From the NCBI GenBank assembly GCA_013398055.1, contig VZRS01000476.1, positions 666,905 to 730,904 of the forward strand: DNA of 64,000 bases. The letters are read 5' to 3'. Position numbers and translations under genes: made by a program. The notes beneath the pieces are model-generated. The model ran no database searches and had not been told where the DNA came from. It worked only from the letters and a program-made list of their open reading frames with translations. The stretch comes from Ifrita kowaldi (lineage: Eukaryota; Chordata; Aves; Passeriformes; Cinclosomatidae). The first letter of the stretch is position 1, and each line of letters starts with the position of its first letter. This document shows positions 13,348-27,000 of the stretch, one piece after another.

Positions 13348-13485
13348 TAAAAAAAACCCCAAAACAAAAAACCAAACAAACAAAACCAACAAAAAACCAA
13401 CAACAAAAAACAAAACCAAAAACAAACAAAAGCAAAAGAAAATAAAACCAAACAAAAGGAAACAACACCAAAAAAAAAAAGATAA
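13348..13485. repeat. A/C-rich low-complexity tract
   Basis: About 138 bp consists almost only of A and C, with units such as AAAAC, AAACC and CAAA and rare G in the second half. It lies 350 bp from a similar tract at 12925-13000. The lysine/threonine/asparagine-rich open frame across it is an artefact of the base composition. Confidence 0.9.
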
Positions 13486-15278
13486 AAGCCAAAGTCTCTT
13501 TGCCTAAGCCAGTGACAGCTCTGTCATTGACAAGGCTTTACCCACTGCATTTTGTCACTTCATTTACCGTTCAAGACCAGAGTGTTGTGTTACACTGTGT
13601 TTGCAGCCTCACAAGCAAGCAGTGAGCACATACACGCATCCAAGAACCTTGAGCATCACCTGGGAGGCCCTGCTTGCCTCCAGACAGCTTAGGAGGCAGC
13701 CAGCTTGCCAACCACACTACTCATTAACATTTCTTTTCAAATACATTTTGTTTCAAAGAGACAGGACAGGATTGGCCACTCCATACTTTTACTGCAGGGC
13801 TGCTTAGGCCCCTGTAGCTCTCTTCCTCCTTTCTGAGTGTATTGGTGGAGTTAATTATTTTTTATATTCAAATTAAAAACGTGTTTTCCAACAACAACAG
13901 ACTTAGAATAACATCAAGTTGTTTAAATCTGAGTCAGTCAAAGCACAGCAAGAGCTGATCTGATTCAGCTTAGAGCAAAAGTAGCTGTCAGGACAATATT
14001 TGTCTTTATAGCTTGACACTTTGCTAAAAATTCTTCAGTGCTTTTAAATTTGATTTTTCATTATTCTGGTTTTGTTAAGCATGGGATGAGACTAAGTAGT
14101 GATGGAAAAGAGCCTCAGCTCAATCACACAAATAATGACACATGACTACTGACAAACCATGAGCAGAAAAGTTAATGTCATTCACTAAATGTAAGGGACA
14201 TTCAGTGTTTAACATCTAATTAACCTCTTTTGAAATGTGACTCGCTTTGGTGATCAGGCTGTATGTTTGAGGACACATAGGATTGATTCCGTTCTGGTTT
14301 TCATCTCCTTCACTTCAAAGATGATGATGTTATCAGCCCATTGGTGAACAAACACAACAAACATGCACGTACTACTGAAAAAAAAAATAATGGTGGAAGT
14401 GGAGCATTTTGCAAAGAAATGAAGAGAGGAAACCAGAAATATGTACAAATCATAATACCTTCTTGGAAGATGGTGAAAGGGGAAGAAGTCTAACTGAGCA
14501 GTGTTTAAAAGCAGGTTACTTGGGGGCCATGGTAGGGATAAGGAGCAGAAAAGTCATCGACAGCTGTTGTCATGCACATGGAGAACCTGTGGTCAGCTTA
14601 CAAACTAAGCTTCCCACAAGATCCTTTACAGACAGATCAAAGTACAACAACTACAGCAATTTTCAGAGGATGGGTAGCTTGGACACTCATAGGTTCTCTG
14701 CAATAACATTTTTAAAGACAGATTTTTCATTATGGCTGAAATATACCTGTGCAATCTACCATCAGACTACTTTAAAAATAATATTCTCTTCTTTTGATAG
14801 TCTGGAATTGACATTGATAACCTGAATATCACTTTAGAGCACATCAAACTTCACTTCTGGTTAACATACTAAACAATAAAATTACAATTTCTCCTCTCCT
14901 AGAAAACTACACCGAAATTACAGGAGAACTTGTTAACAGACACCACAGGGACTTAGAATTTTACAGCCACTAAATAATGCAGTGTAATTAACTCCAAGGC
15001 ACTTTCTCAGGGCCAGATATCCTTGGCTTTGAAGATGAGTTAAGACATTTTTCATCATTAGCACGGGTTAAACTTCATTTAGAGCAAGGTTTAGCTCACT
15101 TCCTCAGTGTCTTAACTAACAGAGAATTCTCTTCATGCTGTCTCTCCAACCCTTTCTTCCTATCACTAGGTAATTGCAGGCTCTACACATGGGCAATACT
15201 GGAAATATCAAACATTATCTGCAGAAGACCTTCCAGAAGCTGTCAAACAATATGCCAAAACGCACAGAGGTCACTCAC

Positions 15279-15350
15279 CTCTGGATGTCTGGTTCTGCCA
15301 GCTACTTCTGCATTCGTCTGTAGCTTGGCAGCAACTGTTGCAAAGTTTGC
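15279..15350 (-). other. Candidate 72 bp cassette exon inside the GPR158 intron
   Basis: On the minus strand a 72 bp segment lies between an acceptor ending CATCTTCCAG and a strong donor GAG/GTGAGTGA. It is a multiple of three. In phase 0, the phase required by the next GPR158 exon, it is open for 24 codons (ANFATVAAKL, ending GRTRHPE). If used, it would insert 24 residues just before the EGF-like segment. I know of no matching segment in human GPR158, and chance pairs of splice-like sites are common in large introns, so this is a weak call. Confidence 0.18.
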
Positions 15351-16519
15351 CTGGAAGATGAGCCACACAGTGAGACGGGATTAAGAAAGCTTGCCAAAAT
15401 CTGCAAGAATGTGAGTCATTTCCGAAATCATTTGGGGAGGGGGGCAGGGAGGAAAGCTCTATCTATTTCTGATCCCTACAAAAGATGCGGTGTTTTTAGA
15501 AATGCAGAATCCCTCAACTTTGTATTACTTATCAATGTCCATTTTTTAACCAATTTTCAGTTGGCCCATCTCTGCCAATAAATGCAATTAATGGCCCTAT
15601 GACACTGTAATCTAGTTCCACTCTGAAATCCATTTCGCACATTTATAAACTTTATTAAAAATATTTATTTACAATACTAAAAACAGTCTTTCACATTTTC
15701 TTCTAAAGGTCAATAGGAACTATTAGAATAGCCAATCCAACCCAGTAACTCATCAAGACAATTGTGGTGCTTAAGCAAAGAAAACCTATTCAGAATAGGA
15801 AACAGTTACAGGGGGTGCACAGGAATTGCACGGCTCATCTCACAGAAGGGCACTGCCAAACATCCAGGAGACTGCACCATCCTTTGGAAAGAGTCTGACT
15901 GTTGAAGTGCTTCCAGCATGGACAGCCTGCTGGCCCTGCTAGCTGGAAAGGGAAAAAATTTCCTATGGTTCATCCAAAAGCTATCAAATAGCTGCTATAA
16001 TCAGTAGGTAATTTAGATGCATAATTGAAAGAGGGGAATAAAATGGTGGAAAACAGTGCATGATATCTTAATAAGTTAACGTGGACAACATTGCTAAACC
16101 AACATTTTCTAGCCAGCACATATATCTGTCATTTCTATTGCATTTCCTAACAACCATTCATGTAATTACTTCTTTATTCCTAAAACATGATTTTTAGGCT
16201 GATTCAACACACTAGCAACCATAACCACATTGAAAAGATCTGCAACAGTTTGTGTCTGTTTTCCCAACTCAATCACTTTTTTGACTTCCTGCCTGGTTTC
16301 AGACAGTGCAAGGGGGTCAGAAACTTGCTAAGTTCCCACAAGCTTCATGAAAATAACATCCTGGTAGAGAACAGATACCCTCTGAGTGTCCCTGCTGAAG
16401 GAGAGACTACATCATGAGGACATACCTTTTATCAAACACCAGAGAATGCTCTTTGAGCATGCCACAGTCACAACGAATGCTTTAGCTGGCACTGGTGCCA
16501 TCTTAGACATCAGTGAACA

Positions 16520-17000
16520 GCCTAATATCCTCATAGACAAACTCAGGAAGTGTGGACTGGATAAGTGGACAGTGAGGTGGATTGAGAACTGGCTGAACAC
16601 CAGATCTCAGAGGGTGAAAATCAGTAGCACAAGGGGTAGCTGGAAACCCGTCCCTTGTGGGGTCCCCCAGGGTTCAATACCAGGCCCAGTATTGTTTAAC
16701 TTATTCATCAATGGCTTGGATGAAGGGGCAGAGGCCTCCTCAGTAAGTTCACTGTCAACACAAAGCTGGGAGGAGTGGCTGATACCCCAGAGAGCTGTGC
16801 AGCCCTTCAGAGGGACCTTGACAGGCTGGAGAGATGGGCAGAGAGGAACTGTCTGAAATTCAGCAGGGCCAAGTTCTCAAGAACCCTTTGGACACAATCC
16901 TGTGCCATGTGCTCCAGGATAACCAGGCTTGAGCAGGGAGTTTGGACCAGATAATTCACTGTGGTCCCTTCCAACCTGACCCATTCTGTGATCTGTGATA
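16520..17000 (+). mobile_element. CR1 LINE fragment with reverse transcriptase remnant and internal deletion
   Basis: The translated sequence contains LIDKLRKCGLDKWTVRWIEN, then GVPQGSIPGPVLFNLFINGL, which are hallmark stretches of the CR1 reverse transcriptase palm. The element is dead. The position where the catalytic FADD should lie reads FTVN in the appropriate frame (near 16746-16765), and the surrounding frame is shifted. At about 16874 the coding part jumps straight to the 3' untranslated region (CCCTTTGGACACAATCCTGT), so the rest of the palm/thumb and the remainder of ORF2 are missing. The 3' end shows GGTCCCTTCCAACCTGACCC and a degenerate ATTCTGTGATCTGTGAT tail. The 5' boundary is approximate. 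Confidence 0.93.
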
Positions 17001-20000
17001 AGAAAATATCTTAGGAAACCAGGCTACAATAACCTGATGTTCCCACTTCTTGGTATTCAGCCCATCTTTAGGACTTGTTGCCTATTTTTCCAGAGGTTTT
17101 GACTACTCAAGACTGCCAGGAGTCTTGACTTGAGTCCAACTGTGCGAAGTTGAATAAATGATGTTCCTACTTAAAAAATTAATTCTTACTGAAATTCTAC
17201 TTGAGGATTTTGTGTGCAACATGGTTGAGAAGACAGCTACATAAAGGCTCAGATTTTGATATATTTGGTCAATTTTACAGCATTCTTTCCCTTTTATATT
17301 GATGACAGAAATTTAAGGAAAATACCCACCTCACTACTACATCAATGAAGACATGGCATCTTCTACCACAAAACATGGTCTGACATAATCAATTACACAA
17401 GTCATTCTGTCGATTTGGTGGTCATTGATAAAACTGAACTCTCAGCTATGTCCTGTCCATCAGCAGCATGCATTTTAAAAGCATATTTCTTTAATTCAAG
17501 ATGATGGTCAAGTCCTGCAGCAGAGTGCACTCTCTGTCCACAACTTGGTCAATATCCTTTCATTAATTTTGGTTCATTCTGGACTGTAGCCTCTACAGTT
17601 TGACAATGTGTCAACTTATCAGGAAAGTTAATCTTACTTACAAGATACTGTCAGAATTTGAGTTTTTCTACTTGTCAAGCATATTTCCATGGTCAGGCAC
17701 AAGTCTCCCATCCTCAGGGTTGGAATGTCACCCAGAACTAACGCTCAGAGCACAGTTTCTGGGTTTAATCACAATCTGAGCTCTCTTAAATTACAGGTTC
17801 TTCTTGATTGCTTTCAATCCCTCAGTGAGAAGAAGCACCATATTGTTGCTGTCAGAAAAAAATCCTCCCCAAATCCCACTGCTTGACAGCGACAGCTTCA
17901 CACTGATCTCCACAGCCTGGAGCTGCACGCTCACTCACTACGAGGCACAAGTCCCACAGAGGTGCTGCACGTCCCACTAGCACCATGAAAATAGAGCACC
18001 CACTATTTGCCAGCTATTTGATAGCTCATTCCACCTCTTCTTCAGCACTAGGCAAGCACAAGAGTGTTTAAAAATGCTTTGGGCAAGACAGGTAAACTTT
18101 TGGGTAACAAATCAGAAACAAAATGTTATAACAACCTAATATGAAACAGCAATATACTTGATAAATTAATACCTGTCTAGTTGCTTACTGCTTCTCATCC
18201 AGGACACCTCAGAGATCAGCCAGGAGAACACACCATTAAATCCTGCTTTTTGCTCTGAACACTTGTTTTTTCCTGCAACCTTTATCAGGTTTGCTGAAAA
18301 ATGCCCTGAATAGTAACTGTTCCACAGGCAAGTCCTCACTTCTAGGTCTAAGGCTAGCCAGAGGGTTGGTGACCAAGCCCCATATATAAAGCCACCATAT
18401 TCTAGACAGACACCTTGAAAATACTTCCTCTATTCTTCTGCTTCACTTATTTCAAATCTAGATTGTTACTTTTTTCCAAAGCCAATGCAGCCTTGATGAC
18501 TCATATCTCACTCCTCCATTGCCTTCTGGAGCTGGAGGGTTTGGCCATGAATGTAAATTTCATAGAAGTTTCATTCTAAATGGCTGCTTTTGATATTTAA
18601 TGATGCTTCTCTCTGCCCATCATTATTTTTCCTTCAGGTTTGCACTTATTCCAACAAGGCTATTCCTGTGCCCTGGTGATTAAAAGACACTTTTCTCTGT
18701 TCTGTTCAACTGCCATTTCCTGCCCAAGCTGAGCTCCTCCTTCATACGAGGCTACAGCCAGCCTCCATTTAACATCAGGAAAACCACACACTATAAAGCT
18801 GTTCTCTGAAGGTCACAGTGTAACATGAGCTTTGATACAGCCCTGTAAAGAGCATTCAGACTAAGAATAAGGTTTGTGTCTAGATATCTGTAGGAATGCA
18901 AATATTCCCGTGTCCTATCTCCAACAAGGAGTCCCTGTGTCACAGGGTCCTCTCAGAAAATTCTAAGTGGATGGGACTCTGCTGGAGCACATCACCCACA
19001 GCTTAACTGGTCCCAGAGCCCTGCAGGGGCTTTGGGACAGTGTTATGCCAGGGAATCCACGGAACAGTCCAGACTCATAAGTGTGCCAAGGTGGCTTAAA
19101 ATCTTGGTAGCAGCCCTCCTCTCTTGTGAGATCTTTAAGCAGGACAGCTTTCTTCTTGTATAAATCCATAGTATAACTAATCTTTACCACAGAAGTGCAG
19201 CCACAGTTAACCAGTTCTCTGAGATGTATAACACTACACATTCCAAAGTGGCGGTGAAGTTCAAATGTAAGCTGGAAGGATGAAATACACTTCTGTTTCA
19301 ATTTGTTCAGTACTCTGCTTTCCCTTGGTTCAGCAATGCCCTGTTTTTGAGCCAAGGTCCCAACCTTGGGACAGATTGCCCAGTTCCAAAATGAGTTCCC
19401 TGCTAACCCAAACAGCAGATGGCCACACCACGGAGATACACGATGATGTTCTGGCTTGCAGCACAAAGCTACAGCAAAGCATCAAACAGTCTTTGGAACA
19501 AGAAACTCTGGAACTTTGTATTCCTTCTCCTGGCAGGGAAACTACTGATAACATTATTTGAAACACACGTGACTGCAAATTTGGAAGCCAGTTTCCTAGG
19601 AATCATTAAGAATATCAGAAAATTCAGCAAGTTTACTTGCATTGTAATTATTTCTTCCCCAAGTACTTGCAAGTATACAGTGGCAGAAGAGTTAAACACA
19701 GGAATTAAAACACAAGAATCAAAGTGGCTTTCAGGCAGTACAGTACCTATCACTCACCAATTCTATGTAATGAACTTGCATGAAAACAGGCTTAACGAAT
19801 AACAACTAACATGGTACATCATCTGAAGAGAAAACAAGCTGGAGTTTTCTCTCTATTATTCAGCAGCTGCCAGGAGCTGGTTCACAAAGCATGATGGACT
19901 GGATCTTTTCTGACATCATTAAAATTAAAAGTGAAATTGTTTTCCATTATTAATTATAGAAACGTCCCTCTTGTTTTCAGAGATCTCAGAAATGGTGAAA

Positions 20001-20939
20001 CAGCATCTGGTAGCAGTACATTGTAGACATATAAACCTCAGCAGACAATAGGATGCTTGGAAGAGTTTGCCTCAGACTGAACAAAATGTCAAGTTTACTT
20101 TCCGTCTGACGGAGCAAACCCATTTTTATTGGAAGCCACTACAGAAATAGCACCAAAGACCTGCCTTAATGTGACACAGGCATGTGCACACAGGCACCTA
20201 CCCTTGCTCTCTATCATTACTTTTTAACTCTCATTTTGAAATAACTTGAAGATGTGGCAGCAGTTACCACTTCTATCTACCAGAAAAATCCTGGAGACCA
20301 GTGAAGCTACAGCTGGGACAAATGAAAGCAGAACCAAGTCCTTTCCCACATCCATAGATTTTAGTTGGTAACATATAGATGTTAAAAAGGTCTCAATAGA
20401 AGAGGAAACAACTTACAGGTTAAGAGAGAAAATTTTTTGTTAGTAAGTTCATTAACCTGCACTCTAAAGGCATCAGATTTTGTTTCATATTTATAAATAA
20501 ATAACGCTCACAGTTTCCTGGGTTAACAATTCCAGAACAACATTATTATAGCACAGAGGCTTGTAAAATTACATTACTACTGTGTTTTCTGTTACTGCTT
20601 TCCCCCTCTGTCCTTTCATCTCTCATTCTGCTGCAAAATGCAACACATCGCTAAGGACATGGGACTTGTGACTTCCCCAGAAAAGCCTCCCACTTCCTCC
20701 CCAGGAATGACACAGACTCTCCATTTGCCTCACTCCAACAGACTTGTATTTCAAACACTCACAAAGCAAGACACAAGTCCAGGAACCAGCCCATTTAGTC
20801 TGAAGAGCCTTCCCAGTTCAAGTACATTGACCAGTACTTTTCCCAATCTTCTAAAAGTGCAAATAGGACACAAACTGGGTCTTCCAAATTTCTATTCTGA
20901 GACTTGATGAACTCCATCTCAACCATTCACTTTACTAAT

Positions 20940-20970
20940 ATAAACAAACAAACACAAACAAACACAAACC
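20940..20970. repeat. AAAC/AAACAC microsatellite
   Basis: Repeats of AAAC and AAACAC over about 30 bp. Confidence 0.85.
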
Positions 20971-21847
20971 ACCAGGTAAAATGTGTTAACATATTTCTGT
21001 ATGGTAAGTAAATTATAAACCAGCAAAGTTTGTAGACAAGAGGTTCTACTGAATTTTCTTGAGTCTGAGCAAACCCTCAAAATGTTGAGAATCATTGCTT
21101 CACAGATTCCAGGAAGTTTCTGAATTCTATATACTAAAGTTGTAATTCTATAATACAGTGAATACAATCCCATAATGTGGTAACTATATCCAAAAGTTCA
21201 ATCTTAGTTATCTCATTATAGCATTGCATTCACTGTGTTACAGAATTACAAAACTGCATGAATGGACCACGGCAGAAACTTATGGTGAAATCCTACTCTC
21301 TGTCACATCAACCTCCCAGTGAGTCAGCTGCAGAATATGTAATGAAAACCTTAAAACCCAGAGGCAATGTTTTGAGAGCTCAAAAAATTCAGAAACATCA
21401 GAGGAAAAAGCAAAGCACTCTCTATTAGCAGCACAAGAGCCCTGCAGACCTGCAGAGCCTGCAAGCTTCCCAGTCAAGTTCAGAGGTTCTTGGTAAGGTT
21501 CAAAGTGTTCAGAAGTTCACAGGCATGGTCACTCCAGGATAAATGCTTCCACAGACTGTCAGTGTGACTTACCTACTAACAATCCTTACCTCTCTCTCAC
21601 CAGGAAAGTATTCCCTTTGCTTATTTACAGGCTTCTTTCTCACTTGTCTTTTAGATGATACATCTTTTCCTTATCTATGGACTTCTCCAGGGTGGGGGAC
21701 TTTCTTTTTAGGTCCCACTTGCAAATCCTCAAGACATCTCAAGATTAGGGATTTCATACAGCCTTGTACCATGAGAAGTGTTTTGGTGAAGTAGTATGTA
21801 TACCAGGCTGTTTAGTCAGTATCATATCCATAAGGAAATAGAGGAAT

Positions 21848-21878
21848 AAAAGAAAAAAAAAAAAGAAAAAAAAGAAAG
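21848..21878. repeat. A-rich tract with G interruptions
   Basis: About 30 bp of A with four single-G interruptions. Confidence 0.85.
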
Positions 21879-23753
21879 GTTTCTTGCTCTAAAAAGTAGG
21901 AACTTGCTCACTCTAATGTAAGTATTTTTAAAGTATTCCAGTGACATACAGAAAGTCACCAGACGAGCTAAATTGTACTTGGGTTTTGCTATCTTTTGAG
22001 ACTGCTATGCTGCTTATAATCATTCTGACTTGTAAAAAAAAACCAAAACAGTTAATGTTGATAGTGATGCTGGTACTGACAGAGCAAGTTATAGACACTG
22101 AAATTAATTCTATTCAAACTAAAGCAAATTTGGAAAATGTAGTGCATTTGGGATGCACTCAGCACTTGGCTACTTTTCAAATCACAATCCACCATTTTTA
22201 CAGGCTTGTGGTAGAGCAGTTAGTTTTGTGAACACAAAGTTCCCTGTGTAAGGGCCAAATGGAAAGAAGTGAGTTGGCAATTAAACACCTCCACCTCCAG
22301 AACACATCCCTCCAGCAGCAGCCAGGTGAGTGCTGTGCCCCTTCATCCGCCTCCAGCTGTCACACGTGACACAGGAGAAGGCTGGGCCTGGATATACTGC
22401 ACCCATCAGGCTTTTTCTCTTACAGTTTCCACAGCTACGAAACAGGTGATTTAACACAGAAACTGCCTTCAGTTGCATTCTTTAGCACTTTACAAAATTT
22501 TACACAGGTATCCATACAAACTATTAGTATTCTTAAAACTGTCTTTCTCCCCAGAAATATGCCACTGGCTCCTCAGTCACATCTCCTAACTAACTCCTCT
22601 TACAAAACTCCAAAATAAATACACAGAGAGTGAAAAAAAAATCTCATCTTGTACTAATCTCTTAGTAATAGAAGTAAATACTACAGTTAATTTAAAATAA
22701 TAAATATTAATTATATAAATTCACATGATTACCAACCATATAAAGTTAATATTAAAAAAGGACCCCATTCTCCCTCATACTTCTTGTAATCTCCAAATCT
22801 TCCAGACAAAGCCATTTATCCTGTGCTGCTGAACCCCAGACTAGAACTGAGGAAACACTTTTGAAAGGCAAACCAGCTTTTAGTGACATATCAAAAGCAG
22901 CTGAGAATAAACAGTAGTTCATCAAAAAGGACAATTCTTCAGGAAATGATTAGTGGCTATTTTCAGAATCACAATAATATGCACAGAGCTGCACAGAACA
23001 AAAGACATATACAGTCTCTGTCACATGAAGTTTATTGTAACAGACACTCGAAAGACAAAATGAGAAGGATCTAATTCTACTCTCATTTGACCTTATTTTA
23101 AATAAAACAATATTCCAGTGACTCCAGAGCTTCAAGCCACCTCACTGGAATTACCGGCTAATGATGCTCGAATCAAACTCACTTTGCCTCCTTCTGCTTT
23201 TATACTTTTATTTATACCAAAGTTCTTTAATATAAATTCATTTGTCGAGACTATTAAGAAGTTATAAAACCTAAGAATGAAGATCACGTCAGCATTAAGT
23301 GCCACTTTGACACCAGCTTCCAGCAGATTCCAGAAGGATGAGAAAGTAGGGCAGCTCTGCTACTATTGCCAATTAGCAAATAGCACTCATTAAGCCACAT
23401 GATTCCCCAGGTCCTCATCAAATTCCAGCTTTATCAATGAATACTTTCCTAAAACTCTTTAATGCCCAAATCTTCCTTTTCAATCCACAGCTTGAACAAG
23501 CCCCTCTCCTTGCAGCAAACTGCAAACTCGCCTTGAGGTGCCAAGTTTTATCATTGAAACAGCTGGATTTCAGTGTTAGGAGGTGGGAAAAAATCCCTGA
23601 GCTGTTCTTGAAGTCAGTAAAGTGGATTGTGGGATCTTTGAGGGAGGAAAAGAGTTATACAACTGTATGAATGCTTTCCACGAAAACCAAAGATCCTTTG
23701 GAATATTTATTTATAGCACCACTTGAGATTACAGTTAAAGATGGCTCAGAATA

Positions 23754-24018
23754 TCATCACAGAATGGTTAAGGTTGGAAGGGGCCACTGGAAGTCTCTGG
23801 TCCAACCTCCCTGCTCAAGCAGGTCCCCCTAGAGCATGTTAATTGAGCCTGTGACCAGATGGTTCTCGAGTATCTCCAGTGAGGGAGACTCCACAGCCTC
23901 TCTGGGCAGCCTGTTCCAGTGCTTGGTCATCACACAGCAAAGAAGTTCTTCTCTCACGTTCAGGTGGAACTTCCTGCACGTCAGTTTCTGCCTGTTGCCT
24001 GTTGTCCTATGCCTGACT
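23754..24018 (-). mobile_element. CR1 LINE 3' fragment, reverse orientation
   Basis: Read on the plus strand this is the reverse complement of a CR1 3' region: TCACAGAATGGTTAAGGTTGG at the left end (the CR1 3' terminus), then CTGGTCCAACCTCCCTGCTC, then GCCTCTCTGGGCAGCCTGTT and CAGGTGGAACTTCCTGCACG. It is about 265 bp and 5'-truncated. Open frames on both strands here come from this element. Confidence 0.93.
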
Positions 24019-27000
24019 CCCATTTTATTAGACAACCAAAATAGCTAATAGGTTGCAAAAAGCCTCTGTCCAAAAAGAGCAGCTGCACTGGCAGAACTGA
24101 CAGCCCAGAGGCACCTTTTCCCTGTCAGTAAATTAGCTGTTTTTCACACAGCAGTAACACTCACCTGAGCTATGAGAATTTCCCATTTCAGTCATCACCC
24201 AGATCTCTCTATGGACAGCATCCTCTTCCTTTACTGTGTAAACCCACTGTGCTTTTCATGCCCCAACTCACTTTTCATGAGAGCTGCCTGCTGGACTGGA
24301 AAGGCCATCTGCCCCAAAGCACAGTTGGGTTTTCCCTCTCCCTCCCCTGTCTGCAGCCCATTTGCTGTCTTGGGAGGCCTCCCTACCTGCACAACCTGAA
24401 ATTGTGCCAGTTAAAGCTCTCTCTTTCTCTTTCCCACTTCACATATTCCTTTGTCCCACTTTTCAATTCAGTCCAAGACATGCTTCTTAATTTATAGAAA
24501 AACTGGAGGAAAGTCACTAAACATTTTTAGGCAACCACCCTGCAATTCACATTCCTTACACATCTCCTTAACTGGATGTGTCAGCAGCTCCTTAGAAATG
24601 AAAATCATTAGAATATTCTTCCTATTAGGATCACATAGACTTGAATCAGGATTCAAAATTTCATCCTTTAAAATAACTTTGCAGAATTCTATTAAATCCT
24701 TTCACAGAGGTAAGAAGCACTCTGCACTAACTTCAGATATATTTTCTCCTCATTTGCTCTAAGAGAAGAAGGTGTCATGGCTGCATATGTCTTATGGCTA
24801 CAACAGAAATTCCTTCTTTGCATGGGAGAGTCTGCCACCTTCCCTATCCTGATTTGCTTCTTATGCCGGAATAACCCCTTGGTTTCTCACGGTTGCTTTG
24901 TTGGTGCAAGAAACTACCAAAATGAGCAAGACAAATAAAATACAGCCCTAAAATATAGTGTGTAAAAAAGCTGTTACCCTGTGAAGATGTCAAGTGTTTC
25001 TCAGATTTTGGAGGAATCATTTACACAAATATTTAAGCCCTCAAAGCCAAAACATTTACCAATCATTTAGACATAATCATCTTGTCACTTACATAGAGCT
25101 CAACAAACATGTCATTGGGGAAACCCCACAGTGTAATTAACATTGCGTTGAATGACAACTGAAGAAAAACATTACAAGCAGTCTCATTCAAACCTGAAAG
25201 GCAGTATCTACTATGTCAACACTTGCTTCACCAGGAAGATTGATCTTCCCCATTATTATTCTTAATTGAACACATGCAACTTTCAATTTAGTTTCACTGA
25301 CTATTTTAATCATAGCTTGACTTTGAGGTTTTCTGTTTAGTAGTGCAGTCCAAAGTTTCATTCTCAGGAAAGCAAGAGATCAAGCCACACTGCCCGATGG
25401 CACAGTTAAGAGATCTAATGGTCAGAAAGGAGAGGAAAGAAAGAAAAACTTACAGTCATTTTTATTAACTTTCAACTTTGCAGGTAAAATTTTCAGAACA
25501 GAAACCAACAGTAAACAAACCAAACAAAATAGTAAATGCTGGTTCCACTCCAACAATTATTATATTTTTTTAAATGTACTGTCCAGTCTTTTGAAGGAAC
25601 AGTACTCCCCAAAGCTCTTATTTTTCTGTCAGTGTTGTTAAATTTCATAGAGTGAAACGGCTTGCAGTAATATTTGCCTATGTTATAATACATTTCCTCT
25701 ATACTGACTGCAGAGATGAAAGCAGAGCTATGTGTCAATGTACCATTTTAAAATATAGACACAACTGTTCTCTAAGCAGCACAGCTCTAAGCTCTGAGAT
25801 GCAGCAAAGTCTCACCAGCACATCTGAATTCTGCATAAAGTACTATTAGTGTCTGATTAAATATTAATTACAAGAATGTAGTTGTACAGCATTTAACTGG
25901 GGAAAGGCCATCAGCAAATCGCGATTTTTCTGCCAAAAAATACCTAGCACAGCACTATGTTACTTTCTGCCCTATTTAATGTGGATCACAAGGACGTAGT
26001 AAGTGGTCTGAAAGCCATCACTCCCACCCAGTGGCAAAGGCTATGGTCCATGGTCCTCCCCAATTTAACCAGACAGAATCCTGCCTAAAAACCATGCCTG
26101 GGAAATGTGAGTATTATTTATTTCAACAAGAGCAAGAGGAAAAGGTTCAGTTCCAACGAGAAGTTCAGCCTGTACAGGGGAAGCCAACAGCACAAATGTT
26201 CCTGAGCTCCCCTGTGCTTCCCTCCTGCCTGATGGAGGGTTTGGGTGCCTGCCCTCACACCCAGCTGCCCGTTCGGGGGTACCTGCTGACTGCACAGGGA
26301 CCACAGCTGTCCTTCTTCAGCAGGAAAGGACCATCTCTCCAGCTATCCACACACATTTCTTGCAGTCAGCCTAATCAGCAGATCAAGCTAAAGACCATTC
26401 CCTCACCTCCTGTCGTGCTCAGCTGCTTCATGCCCAATTCCACGGATGTGCACCAGATCTGCCTGCAAGTGCTGATGGCAGCAATGCAGCTGTGACACCA
26501 CTGTTTCCCTAACAAACCTATGTCATGTGAAGGATGTATCACAAATACTTGAATTCTACCAACTGAGGAGAGCAGAACCAGGGCCTCCATTGAAAAATGG
26601 GGGCCATTCCTATTTTGCTAACTTACAGCTATGAGATCCAGGCTGAAGGAAAGCTCTAGCACTACCTTAGGTCAGGGCTGAGTAAATACTTTTCAACTAT
26701 TATTTGCAAAGTAAGAATTGTCTGGGTCATATTTAAATTATTTAACTGTCTGAATCCACTCCAGTGAAAAAGTACTTCTGAGGAGAGGGAGAGCTTAAAT
26801 TTTGTATGATTAAAACATGGATTCAATAATGGCTGCAGAACTAGTCATCTCCAGCTGGGCACTGAAAAACCAGGAGAACCTACACCTACCCCTGAACCGT
26901 AGGCATCACAGGTCCAGGTCCTTCTCTTGTGTTGAAGGACCCAAACTTGCATCTCCCATCCCCAGAGACTGCTCTAGCACTCAGAATTATTCTGGAAGTA

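Noticed and set aside
13185..13445. Lysine/threonine/asparagine-rich open frame
   Set aside because: The unusual composition simply reflects the A/C-rich low-complexity tract.
16386..16856. 156-codon plus-strand open frame as a possible gene
   Set aside because: From about 16520 it is CR1 reverse transcriptase with the catalytic residues lost and a frame disruption, so it is a dead LINE fragment.
18963..19466. 167-codon open frame on the minus strand
   Set aside because: It is the longest frame in the window but resembles no protein I know, and other frames overlap it on both strands.
26031..26495. 154-codon open frame on the plus strand
   Set aside because: Low-information composition with no familiar motif, and a competing frame on the other strand. 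Best explained by chance in GC-richer sequence.
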